Numbered from the stretch's first letter, positions 44,369 to 53,751 are shown. The stretch: 64,000 bases of DNA from Halocatena marina (GCF_023276375.1 NZ_JALLPK010000001.1:434001-498000); one strand, 5' to 3'. Notes: a model not told the origin generated them from the letters alone. A program made the numbers and translations.

Positions 44369-45904
44369 GTGGCTTCCGATTCGGACGATGCACTCAAGAC
44401 TGTATTCACGGGCGGGAGTGTCATATTTCTCGGATTGATCGTCGAACTTGGTGTTTCGTTTCTCGCAAAGCTCGCCATCGCTCGTGTTCTCGGTCCCGTC
44501 AACTACGGTGTGGTGTCGCTCGGTGTCACCACGATGCTGATCGTCTCGACTCTCGTGTTACTCGGATTGAACACGGGAATCGGCCGTTATCTTCCACGAG
44601 ACGACGAGCCCGAGTATCGTCGTGGCGTCCTCGTTTCGGCCTTTCAGATTGCACTTCCGCTCGCCGTCCTCGCCGGACTCGGTGTGTACGTGTTTGCACC
44701 GACGATTGCTACAGACGGCTTCGGTGATCCCTCAGTTACGCCCGTTCTTCGCGTCTTCGGACTCATTGTGCCACTCGCGGCGGTGGTGAAACTCGCTGTC
44801 GGTGGCGCACAAGGACTCCAGCGTGCGCTCCCGAAAGTGTATATCAGGAATTTAGTACTGCCATTAACACGATTCGGTGCGGTGCTCGTCGCGCTGTCGC
44901 TCGGGTTCGGCTCACTCGGGATCGCGTGGGCGTACGCCGCTGCCTACGCTGGTGCTGCTGCAGTTGGTCTCTACATTCTGTTCCGCAGAACACCACTGTT
45001 CTCGCGTGAGATCGACGCAGTCCCGATGCACCGAGAACTGCTCTCTTTCTCTGTTCCGCTCGTTATTTCGACGACGATGACGTTCGTCTTTTCAGACATC
45101 GATACGTTCATGCTCGGCTACTTCGCCTCTACGGGGGATGTGGGTGTCTACAACACGGTGTATCCGCTTGCACAGTTGCTCATCGTGGGGATGAGTTCGT
45201 TTGGATTCATCTTCATGCCCGTCGTCTCGGAGTTGCACGAGCACGGCGACAGCGAGAACATGCGTCGGATATATCAGATTGCTACAAAGTGGATCTTCAT
45301 CGCGACGTTCCCGGTATTCGCTGTTGTGGCGCTTTTTCCGACACAAACAATTCAGCTGACGTTCGGCTCCGAATACGTCGGGGGTGACCTTGCGCTCGTC
45401 GTACTCTCTGTCGCATTCTTCACGCACGCAGTCGCCGGTCCAAACCTAGATGCACTCACATCGATTGGTCGCACGAGGATTATCATGTACGATGATACCC
45501 TCGTGGCCATCGTCAATTTCGTGCTCAATCTCGTGTTGATCCCGCGGTACTCGTTTTTCGGAGCCGCATTCGCAACAGCCGCTTCGTACGTTCTGTTGAA
45601 CGTCCTCTACACGCTCCAACTGTATCTCGAAACCGGTATCCATCCGTTCACATCCACGCTCGCTCGGGCGGGTCTCATCGGTTCGGTCATCATTGCGATG
45701 CTCTACGGACTCGCAACGTCGTTGTTCGAGATGACTGTGTTCGTGTTTGTCGCGACTATTAGCGTATTCGTCCTCGTATACTCATTTGCCATCATCCGAT
45801 TCGCCATCGAACGCGAGGAGATCATGCTCGTGTTGAGCTTCGAAGAACGATACGGCGTTGATCTCGGTCCACTCAAAACACTGGCCCAGCGAGTGATGGC
45901 GTGA
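44369..45904 (+). CDS. Wzx/MATE-type polysaccharide flippase
   Basis: The 511-residue protein (GTG 44369) has about 12-14 hydrophobic helices and the Wzx/PST fold signatures: ITVFTGGSVIFLGLIVELGV-type N-terminus, LAIARVLGPVNYGVVSLG, LLGLNTGIGRYLPRDDEPEY, FGAVLVALSLGFGSLGIAWAY and FSVPLVISTTMTFVFSDID with TFMLGYFASTGDVGVYNTVY. It would translocate lipid-linked sugars, consistent with the adjacent glycosyltransferases and flippase-like gene. Confidence 0.9.
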   Translation: MASDSDDALKTVFTGGSVIFLGLIVELGVSFLAKLAIARVLGPVNYGVVSLGVTTMLIVSTLVLLGLNTGIGRYLPRDDEPEYRRGVLVSAFQIALPLAVLAGLGVYVFAPTIATDGFGDPSVTPVLRVFGLIVPLAAVVKLAVGGAQGLQRALPKVYIRNLVLPLTRFGAVLVALSLGFGSLGIAWAYAAAYAGAAAVGLYILFRRTPLFSREIDAVPMHRELLSFSVPLVISTTMTFVFSDIDTFMLGYFASTGDVGVYNTVYPLAQLLIVGMSSFGFIFMPVVSELHEHGDSENMRRIYQIATKWIFIATFPVFAVVALFPTQTIQLTFGSEYVGGDLALVVLSVAFFTHAVAGPNLDALTSIGRTRIIMYDDTLVAIVNFVLNLVLIPRYSFFGAAFATAASYVLLNVLYTLQLYLETGIHPFTSTLARAGLIGSVIIAMLYGLATSLFEMTVFVFVATISVFVLVYSFAIIRFAIEREEIMLVLSFEERYGVDLGPLKTLAQRVMA

Positions 45905-46208
45905 GCGAAACGTGTTGATAGCATAAGAACTGTCCTCTGGACTCTGTGGATGCTGGTCGGTGAGTCTCTGTTTTCATAGTTTCTACGAGCGATTCGGTAG
46001 CAGGGAGAGCCAGCGTGCAACCAGACAGTGCAGGAATATCGAGGCAGTCTGCTCGGTACTCACGCGAATCAGGCTGACCCCGGTTGTATGTCGTCTGTTC
46101 TGCCGTCTCCGAACTGGCATTTGTCCATATCGGCACGGACAAACCACAAATATATTCGAATATGTTTAATAACGGACTGATCATCGTATCGTTGGTGTAA
46201 TTGAATCT
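45905..46208. other. Intergenic region upstream of UPF0145 gene
   Basis: No gene accepted. It holds the likely promoter of the UPF0145 gene (TTTAATAA at 46165-46172). Confidence 0.5.
46165..46172 (+). promoter_or_regulatory. TATA-like box of UPF0145 gene
   Basis: TTTAATAA about 37-44 bases before ATG 46209, preceded by an AT-rich stretch. Confidence 0.5.
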
Positions 46209-46523
46209 ATGATCCTGACGACGACGGAGACGGTTGAAGCCCGGGAAACAGTGGAGGTGCTGGGAATGGTCCGCGGCAACACGATCCGTGCCCGGAATGT
46301 CGGTCGTGATATCACGCAAGGGTTGCGAAATATTGTAGGCGGTGAACTCAAAGCCTACACGACACTGTTGTCTGATTCTCGTGAGGAGGCGCTCAAACGC
46401 ATGGAGGATGCGGCCGAAGAACTCGGTGCCGACGCGGTGGTAAACGTGCGTTTTGAAACGAGCGGGGTAGCAAACGGTGCAGCGGAGCTCCTCGCGTACG
46501 GCACGGCTGTGAAACTCAAATAG
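46209..46523 (+). CDS. YbjQ/UPF0145 family protein
   Basis: The 104-residue protein (MILTTTETVEARETVEVLGMV) is a UPF0145/YbjQ member: VLGMVRGNTIRARNVGRDIT, YTTLLSDSREEALKRMEDAAEELGADAVVNVRFETS and a beta-rich ending. Family structures are pentamers; a possible metal-binding role is reported, but the function is not established. Confidence 0.9.
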   Translation: MILTTTETVEARETVEVLGMVRGNTIRARNVGRDITQGLRNIVGGELKAYTTLLSDSREEALKRMEDAAEELGADAVVNVRFETSGVANGAAELLAYGTAVKLK

Positions 46524-46617
46524 CCGAATGGCGTGCTCTGAGTCATCGCTGTGACTCGTGCTATCGCGGTAGCTGTGAACCACCCAACATAAGAATCACT
46601 CGGTCATACCACCGTGT

Positions 46618-47682
46618 ATGTCCAACCCGGATTCCGATCCCGATCCCGATCCCGATCCCGATCTCGGGAAGATTGACCGTACATTCTTCGATGAATATAT
46701 TTATCCGCATCTCGGTGCTGACCGGGATGACGTGGTGCTTGCGCCGCAACACGGCGTCGATTTCGGAACGATTGACGCTGACGGAACGGCGGTTGTCGTG
46801 GCCACTGACCCGGTGTTTATCATGCCGTCGCTTGGGTTCGAGCGAGCAGCGTGGTTCGCCTTTCACATCCTCATGAGCGATGTGGCGGTGTCTGGACTGA
46901 CTCCGACGCATCTGAGTATCGACCTCAATCTTCCTCCGCAGATCACGGATGCGGAGTTCGAGACGGTCTGGTCGACGATAGACGAGGAAGCGAGTGATCT
47001 CGGTGTTAATGTCGTCACCGGACACACCGCTCGGTACGAAGGGTGTAACTATCCAATGGTTGGCGGTGCAACGGCGATTGCAGTGGGCGAACATGCTGAT
47101 CTCGTTCGGCCTGATGGCGCGCAAGTTGGCGATCGCATCGTGATCACGAACGGTCCCGCTGTCGAGGCGACAGGGCTGCTCTCGATTCAGTTCGCGTCTC
47201 TCATGCGCGAGGAACTCTCCGAAGAGGTCATCGAACAGGCGAACGAACGATTCTACGATATGAGTCCTGTCCGGGCTGCGCTGACAGCAGCCGCAGCTGG
47301 ACCGGTGACTGCGATGCACGATGCAACTGAATGTGGCGTCTACGGTGGACTCTATGAGATTGCACGTGCTGCCGGCGTCGGTCTCGACATCGACCAGAGC
47401 GCGATCCCAGTCCAGCCGGGAGTACAGGAAACGTGTGACTTCTTCGATATTGATCCGTGGGCGTCGATCAGCGAAGGGACGCTCATTGCAGCGGTGCAAC
47501 CGGACAGATGCGATGACGTGGTCGACGCGCTCGATGCGGAAGGTATTCCAGCCGCAGATGTAGGACAAGTGATCGAGGGAGAGGGTGTCATCATCGACGA
47601 CGAACCGATCGAACACCCTGGTGTCGATCCGTTCTGGGGAGCGATGGAAGAATACGCTGCGAAACTAGAACAGAATACATGA
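46618..47682 (+). CDS. AIR-synthase-related (HypE-like) protein
   Basis: The 354-residue protein has the PurM-type fold used by AIR synthase, ThiL, SelD and HypE: VVATDPVFIMPSLGFERAAW with HILMSDVAVSGLTPTHLSIDLNLP, GHTARYEGCNYPMVGGATAIA, GDRIVITNGPAVEATGLLSI and HDATECGVYGGLYEIARAAGVG. The HypE C-terminal Cys motif (PRIC) is absent, so it is not a classical HypE. The N-terminus carries a (Asp-Pro)n run encoded by GATCCC repeats. Its stop overlaps the next gene's ATG (ATGA at 47679-47682). The downstream partner is ThiD-ThiN, so a ThiL-like or thiamine-linked role is possible but unproven. Confidence 0.8.
   Translation: MSNPDSDPDPDPDPDLGKIDRTFFDEYIYPHLGADRDDVVLAPQHGVDFGTIDADGTAVVVATDPVFIMPSLGFERAAWFAFHILMSDVAVSGLTPTHLSIDLNLPPQITDAEFETVWSTIDEEASDLGVNVVTGHTARYEGCNYPMVGGATAIAVGEHADLVRPDGAQVGDRIVITNGPAVEATGLLSIQFASLMREELSEEVIEQANERFYDMSPVRAALTAAAAGPVTAMHDATECGVYGGLYEIARAAGVGLDIDQSAIPVQPGVQETCDFFDIDPWASISEGTLIAAVQPDRCDDVVDALDAEGIPAADVGQVIEGEGVIIDDEPIEHPGVDPFWGAMEEYAAKLEQNT
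46635..46662. repeat. Tandem hexanucleotide repeat coding Asp-Pro
   Basis: Four to five copies of GATCCC near the start of the AIR-synthase-like gene, coding (Asp-Pro)n. Length change by slippage would keep the frame. Confidence 0.85.
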
Positions 47683-49064
47683 GATCTCCGGCACCGGTCA
47701 CGAAGCCGGTTACGCTAACGATCGCGGGGAGCGATTCGGGTGGCGGCGCAGGTATTCAGGCCGATCTGAAGACGATGGAAGCATGCGGTGCGTTCGGAAC
47801 GTCCGTCATCACGGCACTCACCGCACAGAACACCCTCGGCGTCGACTCCTCTTTCGTCGTTCCCACAGAAGAAATCGAGGCACAGCTAGACGCAGTGCTC
47901 GCCGATTTCGACGTCGCGGGCGTCAAGACAGGAATGCTCGCCACAGCTGATGTCATCGAAGTGGTCAGTGAGTACGCACAAGCGCTTGGCTGTCCGCTTG
48001 TCGTCGATCCAGTGATGGTCGCCACCTCCGGTGATCGCTTACTGGACGAGGAAGCGGCGGACGCATACGAGGACCTCATCTCGGAAGCGACGCTCGTTAC
48101 TCCCAACACCGACGAAGCAGCGGTGCTCACCGGTATCGAACCGACGAACGAAAGCGAAGCACGCGATGCGGGCGAACGCTTGCTCGATATCGGTGTTGAT
48201 GGTGCACTCATAACAGGCGGACATCTTCCGACCGATGAGGTGCTGGATATTCTCCTCACTGATCAGTCGGTCGAAACGTACCGTCATTCACGCATCGAGA
48301 CCGATGCAACCCACGGCTCTGGCTGTACGCTATCGAGTGCGATCATCGCTCGACTCGCCAGCAATACTGACGAAAACGAACCCACACACGAAGATGATCT
48401 GTTCGCGGCTGTCGAGTACGCCACGACGTTCATGCAACGAACGATTCGGTACCATCACGACGTCGGGGACGGTCCGGGCGCAGTCCACCATCTCGCTGCG
48501 CTGCGTGAGCAGGCGGCTCGGCAGCCGGTCCAAGAGTCAATCGAGTCTCTTGTCGGTGCATTCGTAGAACAAAACGTCCGCCCACTTGTTCCCGAAGTTG
48601 GGATGAACGTTGTTGGTGCGACTTCCTATGCGGAAACAGCAGACGAGATCGCAGCCGTCGAGGGACGTATCACAAAAACGATCGACGGAATCCATCCGAA
48701 TCGTGGTGTCCGCTTCGGTGCGTCGAGTCATATGGCCCGCTTTCTCCTCTCGCTGCGTGAGCACGATCCAAGCGTTCGCTTTGCCGTGAACTGCCGGTTT
48801 GCGGACGATATCGAACGTGCGCTCGCTTCATTCCCGTGGACTATCGGAGAGTACAGCCGGGACAAAGAGCCAGCACCTGATGAGGAGAACTCCACAATGG
48901 GATGGGGAGCACGGCGTGCGTTCGAATCAGTCGAGGGAACCCCCACCGCTATCATCGATCGTGGTGATCTTGGCAAAGAACCAATCGTAAAACTACTCGC
49001 TCCAAATCGACAACAGCTCTACGATCGCACAATGATGCTTCTCGATACCCTCTCGAATAGATAA
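47679..49064 (+). CDS. thiD: Bifunctional HMP kinase / HMP-phosphate kinase ThiD fused to ThiN
   Basis: This 461-residue fusion has an N-terminal ThiD (residues about 1-265): TIAGSDSGGGAGIQADLKTMEACGAFGT, VGVKTGML-like AGVKTGMLATADVIE, the DPVMVATSGDRLL motif and ATHGSGCTLSSAIIARLA. The C-terminal ThiN domain (about 285-461) reads LVPEVGMNVVGATSYAETADEIA and HPNRGVRFGASSHMARFLLSL. ThiD phosphorylates hydroxymethylpyrimidine twice and ThiN couples it to the thiazole phosphate. ThiD-ThiN fusions are typical of archaea. It is coupled by a 4-base overlap to the AIR-synthase-like gene. Confidence 0.95.
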   Translation: MRSPAPVTKPVTLTIAGSDSGGGAGIQADLKTMEACGAFGTSVITALTAQNTLGVDSSFVVPTEEIEAQLDAVLADFDVAGVKTGMLATADVIEVVSEYAQALGCPLVVDPVMVATSGDRLLDEEAADAYEDLISEATLVTPNTDEAAVLTGIEPTNESEARDAGERLLDIGVDGALITGGHLPTDEVLDILLTDQSVETYRHSRIETDATHGSGCTLSSAIIARLASNTDENEPTHEDDLFAAVEYATTFMQRTIRYHHDVGDGPGAVHHLAALREQAARQPVQESIESLVGAFVEQNVRPLVPEVGMNVVGATSYAETADEIAAVEGRITKTIDGIHPNRGVRFGASSHMARFLLSLREHDPSVRFAVNCRFADDIERALASFPWTIGEYSRDKEPAPDEENSTMGWGARRAFESVEGTPTAIIDRGDLGKEPIVKLLAPNRQQLYDRTMMLLDTLSNR

Positions 49065-49384
49065 GGGATACAATGAGAGGGGGAGGGGCGAAGCAGTGCA
49101 GGTAAAGCCTTAATGCACGATCACCGGGCTACCACCCAACTGTACCGTCCCGGCGATGTCAACTGTGGTATGCGAGTGTGACCAAACACCCCAACCCCAT
49201 CTATATAAGAGATCTACCCCAGTAAGTGCTTTCTGGTTACGGGAGATAGTGTTTTATTTCTAACTAATCAACAGCCTGGAACTTCATCTGAGGTTGATAC
49301 CGTTACCCAGTCCCACAATATACGAGCAACTCATCGCCGTATCATATCCCAAACGATTATTACACATCTCTAATAGTAGATAGT
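49065..49384. other. Intergenic region upstream of HEAT-repeat gene
   Basis: No coding frame recognised. A TATATAAG sequence (49202-49209) resembles a promoter, about 175 bases before the HEAT gene, so the leader would be long; otherwise nothing identifiable. Confidence 0.45.
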
Positions 49385-52300
49385 ATGGATCCGGGAAACT
49401 CCTCCGGTGAATTTGATGCTTTCCTCAACCAGATCTATACTGATCAGGATGATACGACCCACACTGAGATCCCCCAAATTGACGCTGTATTTGATGCAGA
49501 GGCTGACGAACGAGCTGTTGAATTCGACAGAGCGACCGAGAAGTCCGTCTTTAATCACGACAGGACCGACTCCGACGATGCACATTTCATCGTGGCTGAT
49601 CGCTTGCGTCAATTCGCCGCCAAAGACCGACGTGATGTCTTAATCGAACACGTTGGCACACTCTTCGTGCAGCTTACTGCACCGAATACAGACATTCGTC
49701 GCCACGTCGCCCAGACCGTCATTGTTCTCTTTGATGATGCTGATGAAACCAACTCGTTAATCACGGATTCATTCATCGAGTATACGTCCGAACTTACCGC
49801 TCTCCTCGGCGACGAATTACTGTCCGTCAGGCGCGCGGCAGTGTACGCAATCGAGACGATTGCGATGAATTCGCCGGGTGCTATCGTCCCGGCTATCGAT
49901 GCCCTCATCCCGCTTCTCTCGGCTGAAGAATCGGACATCCGACAGACCGTCGTCAACACGATCACAGCAATCATCGAAATTTCTCCGAGCGACGCAGTCC
50001 CTACCATTCGAGCGCTTACGACGCTTCTTGGTGACGATGTGAGAACAATCCGATTGCGAGCAGAGCGCGCGTTGACATTATTAACTGAAACCGCTCCGGA
50101 TGCAGCGGTACCCGCTGTCGATGCCCTCATCCCGTTGCTCGAAACCGAGAACACATATGCCCGAAAGACTGCACTAGAAATCATCGCACGGATCACACTG
50201 TTCGCCCCGGGTGCGGCGGTGCCTGCCGTCGACGAACTTGGCTCTCTTCTTACGTCTAATAATCAATATAGTAGAAAGGTATCAGCGTGCGCACTCGCTG
50301 AGATCGTCGAGCATTCCCCTGAAGACGTGATACCAGCCGTGAGTTCGTTCGCGTCAGTGCTCACTTCGTCCGAACCAATCGTCCAAAACGCAGCGGCACA
50401 CGCGCTTGCGGAGATTGCTGAGCACTCCCCCGAAGATGTAGCACCCGCTCTCGATTCGCTTCTGCTTCTTCTTGATGCCGATGATCCGAGTGTTCAGAAA
50501 AACGCAGTACGCGCAATCATATCGATCGCAGAGAGTACTCCAGAAGCGGTAATTCCCATTATCGAGTCGCTCTTTTCTCCGCTTGACCCCGATGAGTCAT
50601 TCGTTCGAGAGCAGACTGCACAAACGATCGCAGCAATTGCTCAGAACTCGACGAAACCAGCGGTGCCTGCTGTCGATGCTGTCACGACGCTTCTCAACAC
50701 AGACGAGTCGATTGGCCGAAAGCTAGCGGTGCGTGCGATTGTCGAGATCGCAACGGAAGTGCCGGAAGCGGCTGTTCCTGCCATCGATCCGCTTCTCCTC
50801 TTCCTCGATTCTGATCGACCACTGGTTCGAAAGTACGTAATCGCTGCGATCGCCGTGGTTGCGGCTGCCTCTCCGAAGACAGCAGTCCCTGCTGTCGATC
50901 CACTCGTGCCCTTTCTCGACGCCGACGAGCCGAACATCAAGAAGCTAGCAGTGCGTGCAATCACCGAAATTGCCGAAGAGTCCCCCGAAGATGTCGTTTC
51001 TGTTGCCGATGGCCTCGTTCCGCTTCTCGATGACGAGGATGAACACGTTCGAGAGAGAGCAGTGCGTGCAATGGCTGCGATTGCTACTACTTCCCCGAAG
51101 GATGCGGCACCAGCCGTTACTGCGCTCGGATCGCTTCTCGACAGCGATGACGGTCTCGTCCGAAAGAAAGCGGTGTGTGCACTCATGGAGGTTGCCATTG
51201 CCCGCCCGAAGGACGCAGCACCAGCCGTTACTGCACTCGGATCGCTTCTCGACAGTGATGACGGTCTCGTCCGAAAGAAAGCGGTGCGCGCGATCGCGGC
51301 AGTTGCCAAGAACTCACCTGAAGACGTGGTCCCTGTCGTCGATGCCCTCTCGTTGTGCCTCGATGCAAACGAATCGGCTGTCCGGAAGAACGCGGCGTGT
51401 GCAATCACCGATGTCGCTAAGAACTTTCCGGACGCAGCGGTGTCTGCGACCGATCCGCTGATGCGTTGTCTTTCTGTCGATGATGTCTACCTCCAAGAGA
51501 AAGCGGTACGCTCGATTGCAGAGATTGCTTCTGTCTCCCCGGAGACGGTTGTTCCTGCTGTCGACTCTCTCGCAAAATTCTTCGATTCAGATAAGCCCTA
51601 TGTTCAGGAAAACTCGTTGTACGCGGCCTCGGAGGTCGCCAGAGCTGTCCCAGAGGCGGTGATTCCCGTTGTCGGTTCGCTACTCCCGCTCCTCGATACT
51701 GATGACGTAGCCGTCCAGAAGTCCGCGATTCGCACGATTGTGTCAGTCGCACTCTATTCACCAACGGGCATGGCTCCTCCTGTCGATTCGTTCCTTCCTC
51801 GTTTCAGTGCCAATGAATTGGCTGATCAAAAGAGGGCAGTGGCTGCAATCGCGGCGATGATTGAAGCACCCCCTGAGGATATGATTCCTGCCGTCGATTC
51901 GCTCTGTGAGCTTCTCGACGATGAGACACTCGGTGCGAAGCTTGCAGTAACTGCAGTTACAGTGATCGCCGAGGACGAACCGTTTGTTGCTGCAACTGCT
52001 ATTCACGGACTCGTACCGCTCTTCGAAAGCGATGATCCGTACATTAAGGAACTGGCGGTACAGGCGACCGTACTGATCGCGCACGGCTCGCCAGCGTCGG
52101 CGATTCCTGCCGTGGAGGCCTTTATTTCTCTTCTCGATGATGACAATGCGTTCATTCAGCACGGTGCGGTGATCGGAATCGGGTGGATCGCGAAAGGATC
52201 GCCGAAGGCGGCGGTATCAGCTGCCGAGCCTCTTATTCCGTTTCTCACTATGGGTGACGTAGCAGTACAGAAGACAGCAGCATACGTGATTGCACGAGTT

Positions 52301-52870
52301 GCCGAGCACGCACCGGAAGCAGCGGCTCCCGCCATCGATGCGCTTGTTGCCTGTCTCGCTGCCGAGACTCCGTATGTCCGAAAGCACGCTGCCGAGGCGA
52401 TTGGAGCGCTTGCTCTCTCATCGCCAAAAGATGGCGACACTGCTGTCAAATCTCTCGCACTACTCCTTGATGACGAGGACGAACGCGTTCGGGAGAAAGC
52501 AGCGCGCACGATCGCAACGATTGCAAAGGGTGACTCTGAGTACACGCGACCTGCTATCGATGCGCTGATTACCCATCTCGATGCCAGTGATCCAAACATC
52601 CGAGAACTGACGGTTCGAACGATCACGGAGATCACGAAAGACGCACCACGTGCAGTGATTCCCGCTGTCGATCATCTCGTTCCTCTCCTCGGAGACGAGA
52701 CGCCAGTTATTCAGAAGAGTGCAGTCACCGCGATTGCGGCGATCGCCGAACATTCGCCCGAAGCAGCGATGCCCGCTGTTGATCAGCTCATTACCCTCAT
52801 CGAAGGTGAGAACGTATCCATTCAGGAGAAAGCAGTGCGCGCGATCATGCCGATCACCGAAGACTACTGA
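49385..52870 (+). CDS. Giant HEAT-repeat solenoid protein (1161 aa)
   Basis: The 1161-residue acidic protein has a non-repeat start (about 60 residues, MDPGNSSGEFDAFLNQIYTD), then roughly 28-30 HEAT-like repeats of 37-39 residues. The repeating pattern is AVPAVDALIPLLDxDDxxVRKxAVRAIxEIAxxSPE. No signal peptide or membrane helix is visible, so it should be a cytoplasmic curved superhelix used as a protein scaffold. No enzymatic domain is fused. Two adjacent repeats (coding 51095-51175 and 51206-51286) are nearly identical, a recent 37-codon duplication. Long HEAT proteins in haloarchaea are known but lack assigned partners. The gene stands alone, with psmB convergent downstream. Confidence 0.92.
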   Translation: MDPGNSSGEFDAFLNQIYTDQDDTTHTEIPQIDAVFDAEADERAVEFDRATEKSVFNHDRTDSDDAHFIVADRLRQFAAKDRRDVLIEHVGTLFVQLTAPNTDIRRHVAQTVIVLFDDADETNSLITDSFIEYTSELTALLGDELLSVRRAAVYAIETIAMNSPGAIVPAIDALIPLLSAEESDIRQTVVNTITAIIEISPSDAVPTIRALTTLLGDDVRTIRLRAERALTLLTETAPDAAVPAVDALIPLLETENTYARKTALEIIARITLFAPGAAVPAVDELGSLLTSNNQYSRKVSACALAEIVEHSPEDVIPAVSSFASVLTSSEPIVQNAAAHALAEIAEHSPEDVAPALDSLLLLLDADDPSVQKNAVRAIISIAESTPEAVIPIIESLFSPLDPDESFVREQTAQTIAAIAQNSTKPAVPAVDAVTTLLNTDESIGRKLAVRAIVEIATEVPEAAVPAIDPLLLFLDSDRPLVRKYVIAAIAVVAAASPKTAVPAVDPLVPFLDADEPNIKKLAVRAITEIAEESPEDVVSVADGLVPLLDDEDEHVRERAVRAMAAIATTSPKDAAPAVTALGSLLDSDDGLVRKKAVCALMEVAIARPKDAAPAVTALGSLLDSDDGLVRKKAVRAIAAVAKNSPEDVVPVVDALSLCLDANESAVRKNAACAITDVAKNFPDAAVSATDPLMRCLSVDDVYLQEKAVRSIAEIASVSPETVVPAVDSLAKFFDSDKPYVQENSLYAASEVARAVPEAVIPVVGSLLPLLDTDDVAVQKSAIRTIVSVALYSPTGMAPPVDSFLPRFSANELADQKRAVAAIAAMIEAPPEDMIPAVDSLCELLDDETLGAKLAVTAVTVIAEDEPFVAATAIHGLVPLFESDDPYIKELAVQATVLIAHGSPASAIPAVEAFISLLDDDNAFIQHGAVIGIGWIAKGSPKAAVSAAEPLIPFLTMGDVAVQKTAAYVIARVAEHAPEAAAPAIDALVACLAAETPYVRKHAAEAIGALALSSPKDGDTAVKSLALLLDDEDERVREKAARTIATIAKGDSEYTRPAIDALITHLDASDPNIRELTVRTITEITKDAPRAVIPAVDHLVPLLGDETPVIQKSAVTAIAAIAEHSPEAAMPAVDQLITLIEGENVSIQEKAVRAIMPITEDY
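51095..51286. repeat. Tandem near-identical 111-base repeats within HEAT gene
   Basis: Two copies offset by 111 bases (for example GATGCGGCACC at 51101 and GACGCAGCACC at 51212) differ at only a few third positions over about 80 bases, giving the repeated APAVTALGSLLDSDDG-type unit. Confidence 0.8.
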
Positions 52871-52953
52871 AGGACACTCACCAACTCTGGATGCAGAAAA
52901 GAGTAGAAAAGCGAGTTAATGTAACGATAAAATCGAATCGGACGGTGCTGGCT

Positions 52954-53685
52954 TCAGAGTACGTCCCCGAAGTCTTTGTGACCTTGGATTGACACTCCTT
53001 CCTCGGTAACTTCAGCGAGGAAGACACCGTTGCCCGAGCCTGTATCACGCTCGACAGCGGCTTTGACACCACTTGCGGCGACGCTTTTTGCTTCTTCGAT
53101 CGAGAGATCATCGCTGTATTCTCGTTCGAGGGTTCCGTACGCGACCGTCAGCCCAGATCCGGTGACCGTGTAGTCATCTTCCATAACACCACCCGCGGGA
53201 TCGATAGAGTAGACGTGTGATCCTTCGTCGTCGAGCCCACCGAGGATCGGATTGATGGCGAAAAACGGTCCACCACGGGCGTAGTTGCCCGCAATGGTCG
53301 AAAGCGCGCGCATCGACATCTCTTCGTCGCGGCGCACTTCGTAGAGGTTGACCTCGGCGCGGATGTTCCGAATGAACGACTGAGCACCACCGACGCTTCC
53401 GACGAGCGTCATCGCTGCCTTCGGGTGGATCTGCTCGACTTTCTGGACGTTCTTATTCGAGACGAACCGACCGCCGAGACTAGCGCGCATGTCCGTTGCG
53501 ATAACGATTCCGTCGGTTGCCGTGATGCCGATGGTAGTCGTTCCAGTCTGGTTCACCTTCTCGACATCTGCATCCGAAACGTCCGGAAGCGAGCCAAGCT
53601 CTGGCTCGTAGATCGGAGGTTCATAATCACGCCTATCGTGTATTGAGCCGTGTCCCAGTCCTTGCGAGAGCTGTGTTTCGCGCAT
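52954..53685 (-). CDS. psmB: Proteasome beta subunit
   Basis: The 243-residue precursor (ATG 53683-53685, MRETQLSQGLGHGSIHDRRD) is the archaeal 20S proteasome catalytic subunit. A 48-residue propeptide ends at G, and the mature enzyme starts at Thr49 (TTTIGITATDGIVIATDMRASLGGRFVSNKN). Family features: the Asp17-equivalent in ATDMR, Lys33-equivalent in NVQKVEQ, GSVGGAQSFIRNIRAEVNLYE, GGLDDEGSHVYSIDPAGGV. A haloarchaeal acidic propeptide is normal. A leaderless promoter is visible upstream at 53711-53717. It lies convergent to the HEAT gene (83 bases apart). Confidence 0.96.
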   Translation of the reverse strand: MRETQLSQGLGHGSIHDRRDYEPPIYEPELGSLPDVSDADVEKVNQTGTTTIGITATDGIVIATDMRASLGGRFVSNKNVQKVEQIHPKAAMTLVGSVGGAQSFIRNIRAEVNLYEVRRDEEMSMRALSTIAGNYARGGPFFAINPILGGLDDEGSHVYSIDPAGGVMEDDYTVTGSGLTVAYGTLEREYSDDLSIEEAKSVAASGVKAAVERDTGSGNGVFLAEVTEEGVSIQGHKDFGDVL

Positions 53686-53710
53686 TACTACCGGGTAGCC
53701 GGCGTGCGCT

Positions 53711-53717
53711 GATAAAA
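53711..53717 (-). promoter_or_regulatory. TATA box of psmB
   Basis: TTTTATC on the minus strand, about 26-32 bases before the psmB ATG, as expected for a leaderless transcript. Confidence 0.55.
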
Positions 53718-53751
53718 GCACCCCTTCGAACACTCAACACCTGCTTCGGGC

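Noticed and set aside
46561-47616. 351-residue minus-strand frame
   Set aside because: It is antisense to the AIR-synthase-like gene, which has the PurM-fold motifs and overlaps thiD.
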